Shown here: positions 24,632 through 35,936 of the stretch, piece by piece | Layout: each line of letters opens with the position of its first letter | Numbering within the stretch: the first letter of the stretch is position 1 | Source of the DNA: Suillus spraguei | Taxonomy: Eukaryota; Basidiomycota; Agaricomycetes; Boletales; Suillaceae | Reading direction: 5' to 3' | Length of the DNA: 64,000 nt | NCBI GenBank assembly: GCA_016800925.1 | Contig: JABCPU010000050.1 | Coordinates: 1 to 64,000 of the forward strand | Notes under the pieces: model-generated | Told to the model about the DNA's origin: nothing | Databases searched by the model: none | What the model saw: only the letters and a program-made list of their open reading frames with translations | Translations under genes and position numbers: made by a program

Positions 24632-25982
24632 TGTTATATACCGTACATTCAGGTCCGATCCATAGACATCCGGACACCCAATCCATACATCCTAGTCCAC
24701 CCATCCAATCCAGCTCACATATCCAATCCACCCATCCACTCCAATCCATATCCATCCATATCTAATCCATATCCATATCCAACTCAATCCATCCATCCGA
24801 TCTGATCCACCCATCTGGTCCATGTTCATATCTGATCCGTGTCCATATCTGATCCGTGTCCATATCCGATCCATGCCCATATCCGAAACTATTCCTGTGC
24901 ACCTGCACGTTACTCCTTTTAGGTTAATACCTGTGTCCGGCTTTTGATTATCTCTGCACCTCTGGCTTTTGGTTATCTTGACTTCCATCTTGATAAGATA
25001 TTTCATACAAGTCTTATGGCCGAGTTCATAGCCTTGTGTTCCACAATGCCTCAAACATAGCCTCGGACTATCCTTACTTGCCTTCCGGCATGCTACCTAC
25101 AGTATATAAACTTGTAGTACAACTCCTGCAGACCTCAATCTGATCATTGCTTTCCTACTTCTGTATATTCCTTTGACTATATAAATCCGTTTCCATTCTC
25201 GCACTTGGGCTCCAGCCCTTGTAAGCTTCTGACTCAGACCTATGGGATCATTTCCTAGGCCGGAGCCTTGATCCTTTGTCCTATATCCTTTTCGGACTTC
25301 GTCCGTTTCCTGTCTCTCATCTGTTTCACCTCTGACTCTACCTTTGGTAGTCTTATCCTGTCTGTTTCTATTCCGGACCTTGTCCGGAGTAGTCTATACT
25401 ATTTCTATACCATATCTAGACCTACTCCTCTCTAGTAGTCAACACTTCCCCTAAGATCCATAGAGCTATGCTCATCCGATCATCTGCTCGTCCACTCTTC
25501 TGCTCTTCTGCTCTTCTGCTCTTCTGCTTCTCCGAGCTCCAGACCTTCGGACCTCTGGTCCTCCGGACCTATCCTATCCTATCCTCCGACACCTATGGAT
25601 CATCTGTCCCTCCAGAGCTTTGCTCCTATCCTGCCCTGGACTTTGTCCAGGAGTCCATCCTTCATCCATTCTACTTGGAACTTGTTCCAGTAGTCTTACC
25701 ATTACTCCCTACCATCCAGAATTAGTTCTGGCGCATTCCAGCGCTCATCCGGAAGTCCTTCGGAGCTCTATCGAGCTATCCTGTCCTACAGAGTTCATTC
25801 GGACTCCATCTGGACTTCACTATAACTCCCTCTTCGACTTCATCCAAAATTAAGGGCACATACTCGGGTAAGGGGCACAGTGTACGAGCTGAGGCCAAGT
25901 CCCTTCGACTTTCCGTCCCTCTGGTACAACCCCATGTAAGACCAGGACTTCTTAGAAGCCCCAGTTTTGCATGGTTGTAACA
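24632..25982 (+). mobile_element. Solo LTR family B (B2)
   Basis: A 1351-bp LTR, TGTTATATACCGTACATT to CATGGTTGTAACA, with perfect TSD TAACT (24627-24631, 25983-25987). It carries the same 'gggcacatactcgggtaagg' block near its 3' end as B1. Inserted into the KDZ element. Confidence 0.93.
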
Positions 25983-26380
25983 TAACTGCAGAAACATGCC
26001 AACTCATTTCTGAAGCTGCTATCAATGCCTGAAAAGCAGTAGTAGATGATCCTGGATTTTCAGCTGACATAGATGCCAATGATGCTGGCGAGAGTGGTTA
26101 TGGGAGTGAAGCCAATGCTCCTCCTGAACAATTAGATGCGGATGTGGATGATAGTGATGCTAGCACCTTCCAACTTATCCAATGGTGAGTACTTCAACAC
26201 ATCATTAGATTTGTTTACAATTGTTACTAGTATTCAAGGTTGCTGTCATGATTGGCCACGAGCTCCATGGTCGCATCTCCTTTGTAATCACCAGATGCAT
26301 GAAGCATGGTCCCAGCAAATGACAGACTTAGTGGATGCATATCTCACCTGGAAGAATGGTGCAACACCTCTGGACAAAGC

Positions 26381-26627
26381 TGTTAGTTGTGTGACTTCGC
26401 ACTTAATTAGTTCAAGGACTTTCAGGACTTTCAGTACACTTTTGACACTTTAAGGACATTACCATGATAGGCATTGTTTACATTTATTTACATAAACTCG
26501 TCCATAGTCAGAGTTCATAGTCTTATATGCCTTGTGCATTGACTCTGAACTCTCAGGTATGATACATTTATATAGATACTTAATATATGAGTGCATTGAC
26601 TCTGAACTCTCAGCTTGACTTATAATA
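26381..26627 (+). mobile_element. Solo LTR family F (F3)
   Basis: TGTTAGTTGTGTGACTT to CTTGACTTATAATA, with perfect TSD AAAGC (26376-26380, 26628-26632). It interrupts the KDZ transposase. Slightly shorter than F7 because the 'gacattgaggacacttcaa' part is missing. Confidence 0.9.
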
Positions 26628-26891
26628 AAAGCTTCAAGCACACCACACAGCAATGATTGCTCACATTTTCAGGTCATGACTGTCACCCTCTCAAGTAAGT
26701 ACATTTTGAAATTATGATACATATTAACATGTTGATTGGATGCAGAAACTCAATATTTCATGCTCGTTCTGCCAACGCCTAAATGAGGGAGCCAATGTCT
26801 CTAATCAGGCAGGGATTTATTGGTTGCTCTCCTCTCCAGCCAACAGTTGCCATCTCACTTGATTGCTTGGAGGTTTATCATCAAATACTGT

Positions 26892-27189
26892 TATAAGTCA
26901 AGCTGAGAGTTCAGAGTCAATGCACAGGTATATTAAGTATCTATATAAATGTATCATACCTGAGAGTTCAGAGTCAATGCACAAGGCATATAAGACTATG
27001 AACTCTGACTATGGACGAGTTTTTGTAAATAAATGTAAACAATGCCTATCATGGTAATGTCCTTAAAGTGTCCCAAAAGTGCGGTCATTGAAGTGTCCTC
27101 AATGTCTCGAAAGTGTACTGAAAGTCCTGAAAGTCCTGAAATTCCTGAAAGTCCTTGAACTAATTAAGTGCGAAGTCACACAACTAACA
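26892..27189 (-). mobile_element. Solo LTR family F (F4)
   Basis: A full-length family F copy in the opposite orientation to F3, ending CACAACTAACA. No matching 5-bp flanks are seen. F3 and F4 form a widely spaced inverted pair inside the KDZ element. Confidence 0.85.
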
Positions 27190-27439
27190 CAGGGCAAGGT
27201 AGTATACAAGCGCCGTAAGATCACAAAGAAGGCTGTCGGTGGGCCTAAAAGCAAGAAGCTCATCAGTGATACTGATACTGAAAGTGATAGCAGCAGGTAG
27301 CGAAGTGTATATTGGTAAATCAGGGTATGGCATTAAAACATGCTGTAGATACATACATAGGTCAAGTGAATAAAGTCATTCCAACCATTCACATACGAGC
27401 TCGCAAATCAAGTATCTGCCAACAAGTGTCTCACTCTGT

Positions 27440-28022
27440 CTCTGAGCCAATCTGAGTGAGACTTGCCTCTGTGGTGCATAGAGAGCCTGTGGGGAGTAGA
27501 GAGCCTGTGGGGAGAACATATGTTTCTTTGACGGACATTGTAGTAGAGAGGCATTTGCGTTTGCATTGAGACATGGTGATTGAACTTGCAGTCAACAATG
27601 AGGCACAAAGAAACTAAGAGGCTTATGTCAGATACAACAAACTATAGACTCCTTGAGGACTACATGCGTAATAGTGAATGGGAATTTAAAAAAAAGGCAA
27701 GACATTTGAGCAAGAATGAGGGAAATAGCGAGCTCACCATGGACAATGATGAGCATGCTGATGGTGGCAACAGTTGAGTCAGCATTCGACATTATGCGGT
27801 GGAGGATTACCTCCGATATCTAAGTTTATCCTGGGAAGGCTGGAAGCACGTGCCTTTTACACCACTATATTTAATTGTGTCAGTGAGGGCGTCCAAGGGA
27901 CTGCTGGACTGCTGGTTTATTTGGTGGTATAGTGGATTATTGCTAGGGCTTACTACTTAGTAACAAGGTCAGGTACCTGACATTATTACTAATAACAACA
28001 TTTGATGGTGTCACTCAGGTGG
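27440..28022 (-). repeat. Right terminal inverted repeat of the KDZ element
   Basis: Inverted copy of 23962-24520. It has a local 18-19 bp duplication ('gtagagagcctgtgggga' twice, about 27478-27515) absent from the left arm. The minus strand contains the same putative transposase start. Confidence 0.8.
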
Positions 28023-28108
28023 CTTCTCACACTCTAACTCCATTGTGGACATCTACGTCTACCTCCTTTTGGCAATCCTCCTGTCTCCAGTATTCTGGCT
28101 ATGTATAT

Positions 28109-29588
28109 CTTCAATAATTCGCATACTAACTCCATTGGTATCATACTCCACAAAGAATTCTCCATCTCCGAGTTCATAAGAGGAAACTTTGCATACTTCT
28201 GGTGCATGCCAGACATCCTGCATGGTGTTGAATGTCATCATCCTCAGTTGGAATTAATGAGGGCATGGGTTCCTCTGGGGTATCCACTGATACCGGTTCT
28301 TCTTCATTGGAGATCTCCCCAATCAAAGCATTCTGTGGTGAGTCGGGAAAGTAGTGAGATAATTTTGGTACTTGTTGTATCCTGTCTTCCACAGGTAACT
28401 CTTCCTCTGCTTTCCTTTTTCCTTTGTTCTGTTCTTCCATTGGCTGTTGCTCAATAGGTTCAGGTCTAGCCCAATGCTCAGGCTCAGAGTCGTTCCTTTG
28501 TTTCCCTACATGGGGAATTGGTGATGCTGCTCATGGTAACTGCACACGAGGTTCGGGTGATAATGTTTGTGGTGTAGGTTCTGATTCATTTGGAACAACA
28601 GGGTTATTGAAGGTTACTACCTTCTTCTGTTGTGGAAGTTTTGAGTTCTTCCACTTTAGCTTTTTCTCATGCCCTGGGAAGTCAAGGGGAAGACTGTCCT
28701 TCTTTCTGTCTTTGTCAAGATCGATTTCGAGTTCATTGGATTAGGAGTCTGGGATAGGGTAAGGGTTTTGGCGGTCCAATCAATGACTGGGTTTCATTGC
28801 ACGAAGCCATGGGATCCCTAATAGGATCTGGTCTTGTCGGCCAAGTTTGGTGATGTTAAACTTGCCAAGCATGGTGCGTTTATTGATCTTGACCATTAAT
28901 AGACAGTAATGTGTGATTGGTCCTCCTTTGATATAAGTACCGTCAGCGGTTGTGACTTTGAAAGGTTTGTCAAGCTTCTTTCGAGTGATTTTGTGGAGTT
29001 TCACAAATTCTTCAGAAATGAAGGATCCGGCTGCTCCGGAATTGATGACAGCAGTAGTGTCGACAGTTTTTAGACGAGTTTGGGAGTGCAAGGTAATGGG
29101 AACACGAAGTTCTTTTCTTTGTCCTACAGCACATACAAGTCTTAGTAATACATTGGGAGAAACATACATTGATGTCTTGTCTCTCCATTCTATAAATCCT
29201 GAGTCAACCTGCGTACAGTTTCATCATCGTCTTCATCAGGAAGTTCCTTGATTTCGGCCTGTTGGACCAGGGTTTTCTTCTTCCTTTCAGGACAACTGCT
29301 GAAGCGATGTCCGGACTTTCTGCATCCAAAGCATAGTCCTTTCTTCATACATTCAGATCGTTCTTGATCAGAGATGCAATCTATGACCATTGCATTAGGG
29401 TCACAGCTAGGAGTGTAATGGGCATTTCCATAGTTCTTCTTCTTCTGTTGTGGGTTGTGGCGTGTCCTAAGTGCATTAATACATTGGTGAGAGTTATCTA
29501 TGTTAATGCATTGTGTGACCACATTGCAATAAACATCAGGAACATCTCCTGGTGCAAACAGTGTTGTATCAGTCATGAATGAGGTGAT
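28109..29588 (-). pseudogene. Gypsy gag-protease fragment (related to the 43-51 kb element)
   Basis: A minus-strand relic colinear with about 48.25-49.6 kb of the intact gypsy. It keeps the gag tail (QQKKKNYGNAHYTP), a zinc knuckle C-X2-C-X4-H-X4-C (29275-29360), the retropepsin-like domain and the motif [14 protein letters not shown]. The active-site Asp-Ser-Gly reads Asn-Ser-Gly (near 29040), so the protease would be dead. A linker region with ELGDGEFFVEYDTNGVSMR lies at about 28125-28190. The reverse transcriptase and everything beyond are missing, and both ends abut other repeats. Confidence 0.85.
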
Positions 29589-29700
29589 TATTTGAAGTCA
29601 AGCTGAGAGTTCAGAGTCAATGCACACATATATTAAGTATCTATATAAATTTATCATACCTGAGAGTTCAGAGTCAATGCACAAGGCATATAAGACTATA
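29589..29700 (-). mobile_element. Solo LTR family F fragment (F5)
   Basis: Starts TATTTGAAGTCAAGCTGAG and matches F6 for about 110 bp, then stops at 'aagactat'. Truncated. Confidence 0.8.
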
Positions 29701-30153
29701 AAGGCACATGTGACTGTAAATAAGGTGCCTGCTTCAAAGGCTGCAAAGGCCACAAAGGCCTCGAAGGAACCAACATCATTTGTACTTAGGATACATTCAG
29801 GGAAGCGGTGCACTGCTGCACCAATCAGTGACACGCCGGCCAAGAGAACTCAGAGCAAGGTGGCTATAGTTGAAGCTCCAAAGCCAAGAAGGGGCAGGAA
29901 ATGATTCTGGTCATCAGTAATAACAGTAGTGTATGACAACTGTTCACTCCTACTGTATATGATGTTTGCCACAATTAGATAGGAAGATGGCGCCACCTAC
30001 CAAATCTATTGTTTGGCAGGATAGATTGATGTCCCAATTGCGCTGCAACAACAAACAAATTCATTGCTACTGTACATGAAAACTGCTCTACATCTACTCA
30101 AGAACTGCCAGAGTATAGTAGACAGGAACCAAACCTAATATAATATCTATCTA
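29701..30153 (+). pseudogene. 3' end of an unknown basic protein and trailing non-coding DNA
   Basis: An open frame ending TGA at 29902-29904 encodes a Lys/Ala-rich tail (SKAAKATKASKEPTSFVLR) and an AT-hook-like terminus PKPRRGRK. Its upstream part is cut off by LTR F5 and a gypsy fragment. 29905-30153 shows nothing recognisable. Confidence 0.4.
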
Positions 30154-32540
30154 TTACCAGGTGCAGTGGGCTACACCTGACCCTGCCCCGGCCATGGTGT
30201 CTCCGCCGGTACGAGAGCTGCCGGCGATGTTGGTAACAGATGGCCCAGTAGTTGGACCACCCAACATGGACCCACTGGAGATGTTGCCAACCGATGATGG
30301 CAAGTTGAAATACAAGCCTTCCATGGCTTGCATCTGGCCCATGCCAACAGGCACCATGCTTTGACCGCAGCCATACATAGGGTTGGCAACATACAGGGAG
30401 CTTGCAAAGGGGGAAGATAAAGAATGTGGCTGTCCGGTAAGACATTGACAGATGGCATTGTAGGCATCCTGAAGGGCGGTGGTGGTACATTCTTGTTGGC
30501 CCAATTGGTCTTGAGCACGGCGAAGCTGCTGATCCCTGGTGGTTGATTCCACTCACAACATCTTGACTTCATCTTGCAACGCCGCTACCTCTGCCCACAG
30601 GCCTTGCAATTCAAGTAGAGCGGCATCCTGAGAGGTGATCCTGGCTTGCATTGCATTCAACTGCTCTGTGGCGGTGGTATTCTTGGCCTTGAGCTGAGCA
30701 ATGTTTGTCTAGAGGCTGGCAGCACGGTCTTGAAGAGCAGCATTCCTGGCAATCACATGCACCGAGTCTTGCATCACCCCCAAGGTCATCCTTCCAACAC
30801 TTTCATGAGCCCATCACCAGAATCATCCACGTCCATCTGTTGCTGTGGAGCAGTGGAAACAGACTTAATTGCAGGATCCTTTATCAAGGACAGCAATTGC
30901 GCTGCAGGTGGTGGTGTCTCACCCTCTAGGGACAGGGTTGTGATTGGTGGGACAGAGGTGGCCAGTGGTATTTGTTCAAGCTAAGAGTTCAGAGTCAATG
31001 CACACATATATTAAGTATCTATATAAATGTATCATACCTAAGAGTTCAGAGTCAATGCACAAGGCATATAAGACTATGAACTCTGACTATGGACGAGTTT
31101 ATGTAAATAAATGTAAACAATGCCTATCATGGTAATGTCCTTAAAAGTGTCCCAAAAGTGCGGTCATTGAAGTGTCCTCAATGTCTCGAAAGTGTACTGA
31201 AAGTCTTGAAAGTCCTTGAACTAATTAAGTGCAAAGTCACACAACTAACAAGTGGTGGCAATGTGGTGGTGGTAGTGGCGATGGCGGCGTCATTATCAGA
31301 CACCAGCATATCTGCACCAAGTCAATGATATCTTAAAATCAAGATTGTGAAATCACCTTCTGTCATCAGCTGGCGGCGTGAGCAGGATCGTTTTCGGCCT
31401 TGTTCACCAGGTTTGGCTTTGGCATGAGAACATTTAAGTTTGTGCCGGGAACAACAGCCACAGGCTTGAAGTTTGGCGCCTGTGGTGCCACATCCTGTAG
31501 GACAAATGATTCGCCTTGTGACATGAAAGATAAATACATGACATTAATAAATGACATACTTTAATGCAACCATCACATGGTGGAACCAGCTCTTGACAAT
31601 CAGTGTCCTGCCAAATGTTAGCAAATCTTCAATCATACACCGATGTACTCACCATCTTGATATCCTCCTTCGGCGCATTTTGCATTGGTGACACCGACTC
31701 CGGAGTGACTTTGAGACATTTTAAAGTCTTGGTCTGTCCAGCAACAATGGGTATGCACTGTGAATTCATGAGTGCAGGTACTTATGTACCTGCATTATGG
31801 TCGAGTCAGCAACATCATGTTGTGGTGCGCTGCTGGCAATTGGTGGCGAACCGGTATTTGAACCTTTTTGTCTCTTCTGAACTCAAGTTGGCCAACCTCA
31901 ATTGACCTCAACAGCTTGTTCCTCATTCTCTGCAGCAACTACTTCCTTCCCCTTGCCTTTCTGGGAGGAAGTACATATTGCCAGTGGTGAATTTCCTCAG
32001 TTACAGCCTGTGTCATTTCCCTTGGACCCTTGAGACTCAGATGCTGCTTTTGTCTTAGGCATTGGCTTCAGCTGAGTTTCACCTTGGCCAGGGCCAGCAC
32101 ACTGGCAATGCCAGTGGATGCTTTCACCACCAAAGTAGGCTGGGACCTGGCAACGGTAATGCTTCTTGCCTTCTCCTTCAATGGATGTTGCTGGATTCGG
32201 GGATCATCAGTTCGAATCTTTGCCCATGCAGGTGCACTGGCAAAAGATTGCTGCACCACATCTAGGTGCTCCAGCATCACCATGGCTGCTGAAAGCAGGA
32301 TCGGCAGGATGGTCGTCACTGAGATACATGGGTCTTGAATACCGGGGACTACCTGTAGTCAGCACATCACCCTGCCCTGCTATTAAAAGAACACTGACCC
32401 ATCAGATCTCTGATTTCCACAGCCAACTTGAGGTGATCAGGATGGCCATCCTCAGCTTTGCCACCTCCTGTACAATTTTCATAATCTGCTCTGCAGCATC
32501 GCCCATGGCAGTGTTATAAAATTCAGTGGTGGGCATGGTG
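30154..32540 (-). pseudogene. Unknown coiled-coil protein gene, broken and interrupted by LTR F6
   Basis: The start is probably ATG 32540 (MPTTEFYNTAMGDAAEQIMK). Later exons include GESFVLQDVAPQAPNFKPV (about 31450-31510) and a Thr-rich stretch directly at the F6 insertion. After F6 come QQQMDVDDSGDGLMKVLEG and a long heptad-like region (QLNAMQARITSQDAALLELQ), then a Gly/Met-rich tail ending at 30154. Removing F6 and one AGTGG copy restores a continuous reading (…LPPL|ATSVPP…). Stops occur at about 30712 (TAG) and 30556 (TGA), plus one frameshift. The family is not recognised with confidence. It is divergent from the open gene at 32785. Confidence 0.55.
30969..31250 (-). mobile_element. Solo LTR family F (F6)
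   Basis: 282 bp, TATTTGTTCAAGC to CACAACTAACA, with perfect TSD AGTGG (30964-30968, 31251-31255). Inserted in an exon of the coiled-coil gene. It fixes the element ends as TGTTAG...CAAATA. Confidence 0.93.
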
Positions 32541-32784
32541 TGGAAAATAACTGCAAGATGGGAGATAATGGCAATGATGCTATATGAAGCAATGAAAATT
32601 TGAAGTCAGTCACTTAGCACGGAACATGTGGCAAGGATGTTTGATAATCATGTGTTCCGGGTCTCGCTGGCAGGACAGTCCATTGTTCAGGCGCCACAAT
32701 TTCAACTTCTGTGATTCACAACCAGATCAAATATATAATCAGTTGGATAGAACCCTCCAATTCTCCATTATTGTCAAGTATCAC

Positions 32785-33827
32785 ATGTCCCATCCTTCCA
32801 ATCACTCTTACCCAGGAAAAGTCCGATTTGAATCACCCATGGAAACAGAAGAATCTTCCTACAGCAGTGAAGCTGGGACGCCAGTCAATGTTGGTAACCC
32901 TCGTGAGTTGATCTTTCCAACTTTGGCAATGCACTGTCCTAACTCCCTCAGGGTTCATTTGGGAATGTCTCTCCCTATGGCACAGCCACTGCTAGTGCCG
33001 AGGTTTAACTTTGGCATGGATCTTGACATGCCCGCAACTCCATTTGCAGCACCTCCCACGCTGAAGTTCAACTTTGGCATGAACTTGTGCATTCCTGGTG
33101 CCATACCACCTTCATCACTGGCGCTCCACACCCTGCAACCATTCAACTTAGAGTTCTCCCTGCCTCTCCCTGCACAGCAGCCAGCCCCCAAGCCATTCAA
33201 CATGGGCTTCAATCTTCCAGTCCAGTCCACAGGTATGCCACTGCCAACCACATCCCAGCCATTCAACCTGGGCTTCAATCTCCCAATGGCAGTCACCACG
33301 CCAGCAACAAGCTTTGGACTGGTGCTGGCCCAGGCAGACACCTCAAGGCATGTTGGTTATGATATCAACAATAGATGTAAGTCACATAATCTCCTCCTAC
33401 TCAGTATTGACCATCCTTTACAGCATTCCAGTTTGGATGTAAGCCTCCCTCGCCCATTGTGGAGTGGCAACCAGAGCTCATTCGAGCACTGCATCCTTTG
33501 CTGTCTGTTGCCTCGCCGCCTGCTATCGCAGATGCGGCACCAGGACCATCCATCCCTCGTCCATTGCCACACACCTTCGGGCATGTGGAACGGCCCAAAC
33601 TGAAATCTTTGGTCGGTGACACCGAGCGTTCGGCCATAGATATTGTGAAGCGCCTTGGCAGTGAAGAATGTAAGTGTGTTTTATTGACACAGCATGGTGC
33701 ATGCTAACATCTGTTAGTTGATCATGTGGCACAGATGATGGTCAGTGGTGCCTTGGGCCCAGGAGATGATGTCAGGGATCCCAAGCCGGATGAAGTGTTG
33801 GAGAGTAATCAGATGATGCTCATGTAG
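32785..33827 (+). CDS. Unknown protein with FN-x-G-x-x-L-P repeats
   Basis: Start ATG 32785 (MSHPSNHSYPGKVRFESP). Three exons, 32785-33376, 33424-33669 and 33718-33827, with introns of 47 and 48 bp, join in phase to a 315-residue protein ending TAG. A central low-complexity region holds about six degenerate repeats: VHLGMSLPM, FNFGMDLDMP, FNFGMNLCIP, FNLEFSLPLP, FNMGFNLPVQ and FNLGFNLPMA. They alternate with Pro/Ala-rich spacers. The C-terminal half contains EWQPELIRALHPLL and DIVKRLGSEE. There is no signal peptide or helix. The last dozen codons may be read-through into an adjoining gypsy remnant, so the original C-terminus could be lost. Function unknown; Phe-Asn-Gly repeats recall nucleoporin FG or disordered adhesion repeats only superficially. 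Confidence 0.6.
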
Positions 33828-34368
33828 CACTAAAGTTTTACTCCAATTGATTGGAAGCTTAATGAATTTATCATACATGTGTTCTGATACTATATATAGT
33901 TGACTACCGGTATCAATTACTGCTTTGAGACAGTTCCCATGAATTTTGATTGGTAATTCTATTAAGGCCCCTTTTGATGGGGGTCCAGAACTTCCCATGA
34001 TGTTAAATCCTTCTGCTGCATTCTCATTCCCTTTGTTCAGGTCAAATACTAGGTGAGTTTCTTTTCTAGTCATTGTCTTGGGTCTGATTGACTCGGCTAA
34101 CAGCCCGACAACTCCTTAGATACTCCCATGATCTCTCCTGCAGTAAGTTCAACAGGTACATTTAATATTCAAGCTTAGTACTAATTTAGCATTGATTCCA
34201 TCAGCTAATTCTGATCTTCGGATACCTGATCAGGTATCAATCATCTGATCCGCCTGCTTCTGAGGCATTTCCTTCCCCTTTGGTACGTTCTTTTGATTCT
34301 TTTTGTCCTGCTTTTGTCCTTGCTCCCTGTTAAGATTGTACTCAAGGAAGGGTTAGACTGGAAGGGCT

Positions 34369-35936
34369 TGTCATATACCGTACATTCAGGTGCGATCCAT
34401 GGACATCCGGACACCCAATCCATACATCCTAGTCCACCCATCCAATCCAGCTCACATATCCAATCCACCCATCCACTCCAATCCATATCAATCCATATCC
34501 GACTCAGTCCATCCATCCGATCTAATCCACCCATCCAATCTGTGTCCTGTTAGTTGTGTGACTTTGCACTTAATTAGTTCAAGGACTTTCAGGACTTTTA
34601 GTACACTTTCGAGACATTGAGGACACTTCAATGACCGCACTTTTGGGACACTTTAAGGACATTACCATGATAGGCATTGTTGACATTTATTTACATAAAC
34701 TCGTCCATAGTCAGAGTTCATAGTCTTATATGCCTTGTGCATTGACTCTGAACTCTCAGGTATGATACATTTATATAGATACTTAATATGCCTTGTGCAT
34801 TGACTCTGAACTCTCAGCTTGACTTCAAATATGTCCATATCCAAAACTATTCCCGTGCACCTGCGCATTACTCCTTTTAGGTTAATACCTATGTCTGGCT
34901 TTCGGTTATCTCTGCACCTCTGGCTTTCAGTTATCTTGACTTCCATCTTGATAAGATATTTCGTACAAGTCTTATTTCCGAGTTCATAGCCTTGTGTTCT
35001 GCAATGCCTCAAACATAGCCTCAGACTATCCTTACTTGCCTTCCGGCATGCTACCTACAGTATATAAACTTGTAGTACAACTCCTGCAGACCTCAATCTG
35101 ATCATTGCTTTCCTACTTCTATATATTCCTTTGACTTCTGTGTCTTGTTTCCATGTCTATATAAATCCATTTCCGTTCTTGCACTTGGGCTCCAGCCCTT
35201 GTAAGCTTCCGACTCAGACCTATGGGATTATTCCCTAGGCCGGAGCCTTGATCCTTTGTCCTATATCCTTTTCGGACTTCGTCCATTTCCTGTCTCTCAT
35301 CTGATTCACCTCTGACTCTACCTGTGGTAGTCTTATCCTGTCTGTTTCTATTCCAGACCTTGTCCAGAGTAGTCTATACTACCTCTACACCATATCTGGA
35401 CTTACTCCTCTCTTGTAGTCAACACATCCCCAAGATCCATAGAGCTATGCTCATCCGATCATCTGCCCCTCCACTCTTCCGCTCCTCTGAGCTCCGGACC
35501 TTCGGACCTCTGGACCTCCGGATCTATCCTATCCTATCCTCCGACATCTATGGATATCTTTCCCTCTGGAGCTTTGCTCCTATCCTGCCCTAGACTTTGT
35601 CCAGGAGTCTATCCTTCATCCATTCTACTTGGAACTTGTTCCAGTAGTCTTACCATTACTCCCTACCATCCGGAAATAGTTCAGGCATGTTCCCGCGCTC
35701 ATCCGGAAGTCCTTCAGAGCTCTATTGAGCTATCCTGTCCTACAGAGTTCATCCGGACTCCATCTGGACTTCACTATAACTCCCCCTTGGACTCCATCCG
35801 AAATTAAGGGCACATACTCAGGTAAGGGGCACAGCGTATGAGCTGAGGCCAAGCCCCTTCGATTTTCTGTCCCTCTGGTACAACCCCATGTAAGACCAGG
35901 ACTTCTTAGTAGCCCCAGTTTTGCATGGTTGTAATA
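34369..35936 (+). mobile_element. Solo LTR family B (B3), containing LTR F7
   Basis: TGTCATATACCGTACATT to GCATGGTTGTAATA, with perfect TSD GGGCT (34364-34368, 35937-35941). Excluding the nested F7, its length matches B1. The terminal dinucleotide is TA instead of CA, one transition away. Confidence 0.93.
34548..34831 (+). mobile_element. Solo LTR family F (F7), reference copy
   Basis: 284 bp, TGTTAGTTGTGTGACTT to CTTGACTTCAAATA, with perfect TSD TGTCC (34543-34547, 34832-34836). It contains 'atttatatagatactta', a plausible TATA region, and two copies of 'gtgcattgactctgaactct'. Innermost of a four-level nest. Confidence 0.93.

Larger units (their letters stand above)
24409..27300 (+). pseudogene. 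KDZ transposase, fragmented by LTR insertions
   Basis: Pieces in order: a possible N-terminus at 24409 inside the left terminal repeat; after LTR B2, an acidic stretch (DADVDDSDAST); and MHEAWSQQMTDLVDAYLTWK at about 26295-26365. After LTR F3, a block spelling 'GxIGxSPLQPTVAISLDCLEVYH' in two frames (about 26815-26880) matches a conserved KDZ segment. After LTR F4, a basic/acidic C-terminus (KKLISDTDTESDSSR, stop 27298-27300) follows. The catalytic and most central parts are absent. KDZ transposases are DNA-transposon enzymes of fungi and other eukaryotes. Confidence 0.65.
23962..28022 (+). mobile_element. KDZ-type DNA transposon remnant with about 550-bp terminal inverted repeats
   Basis: The ends CCACCTGAGTGACACC and its reverse complement are flanked by CTTCT (23957-23961, 28023-28027). 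The arms (23962 to about 24520 and about 27440-28022) are highly similar inverted copies. Between them lie fragments of a KDZ transposase, solo LTR B2 and two oppositely oriented family F LTRs. The 5-bp duplication is short for what I recall of this group, so the superfamily call rests on the protein fragments. Confidence 0.75.
23871..28108 (+). mobile_element. LTR family C fragment (C5), split by the KDZ insertion
   Basis: The 5' piece (23871-23961, TGTCATATACCATACATT) and 3' piece (28023 to about 28108, 'cttctcacactctaactcc' to 'ggctatgtatatcttc') together match the start of family C. They are separated by the KDZ element, whose 5-bp duplication CTTCT lies at both breakpoints. The LTR is truncated at its 3' end against a gypsy fragment. 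Confidence 0.75.

Noticed and set aside
26381..27189. F3 and F4 as terminal repeats of one element
   Set aside because: F3 has its own target duplication (AAAGC) and the sequence between is KDZ coding. Two independent insertions.
33714..34073. 119-codon minus-strand frame with a retropepsin motif
   Set aside because: Only the part above about 33828 is protease. The rest is antisense to the last exon of the plus-strand repeat gene.
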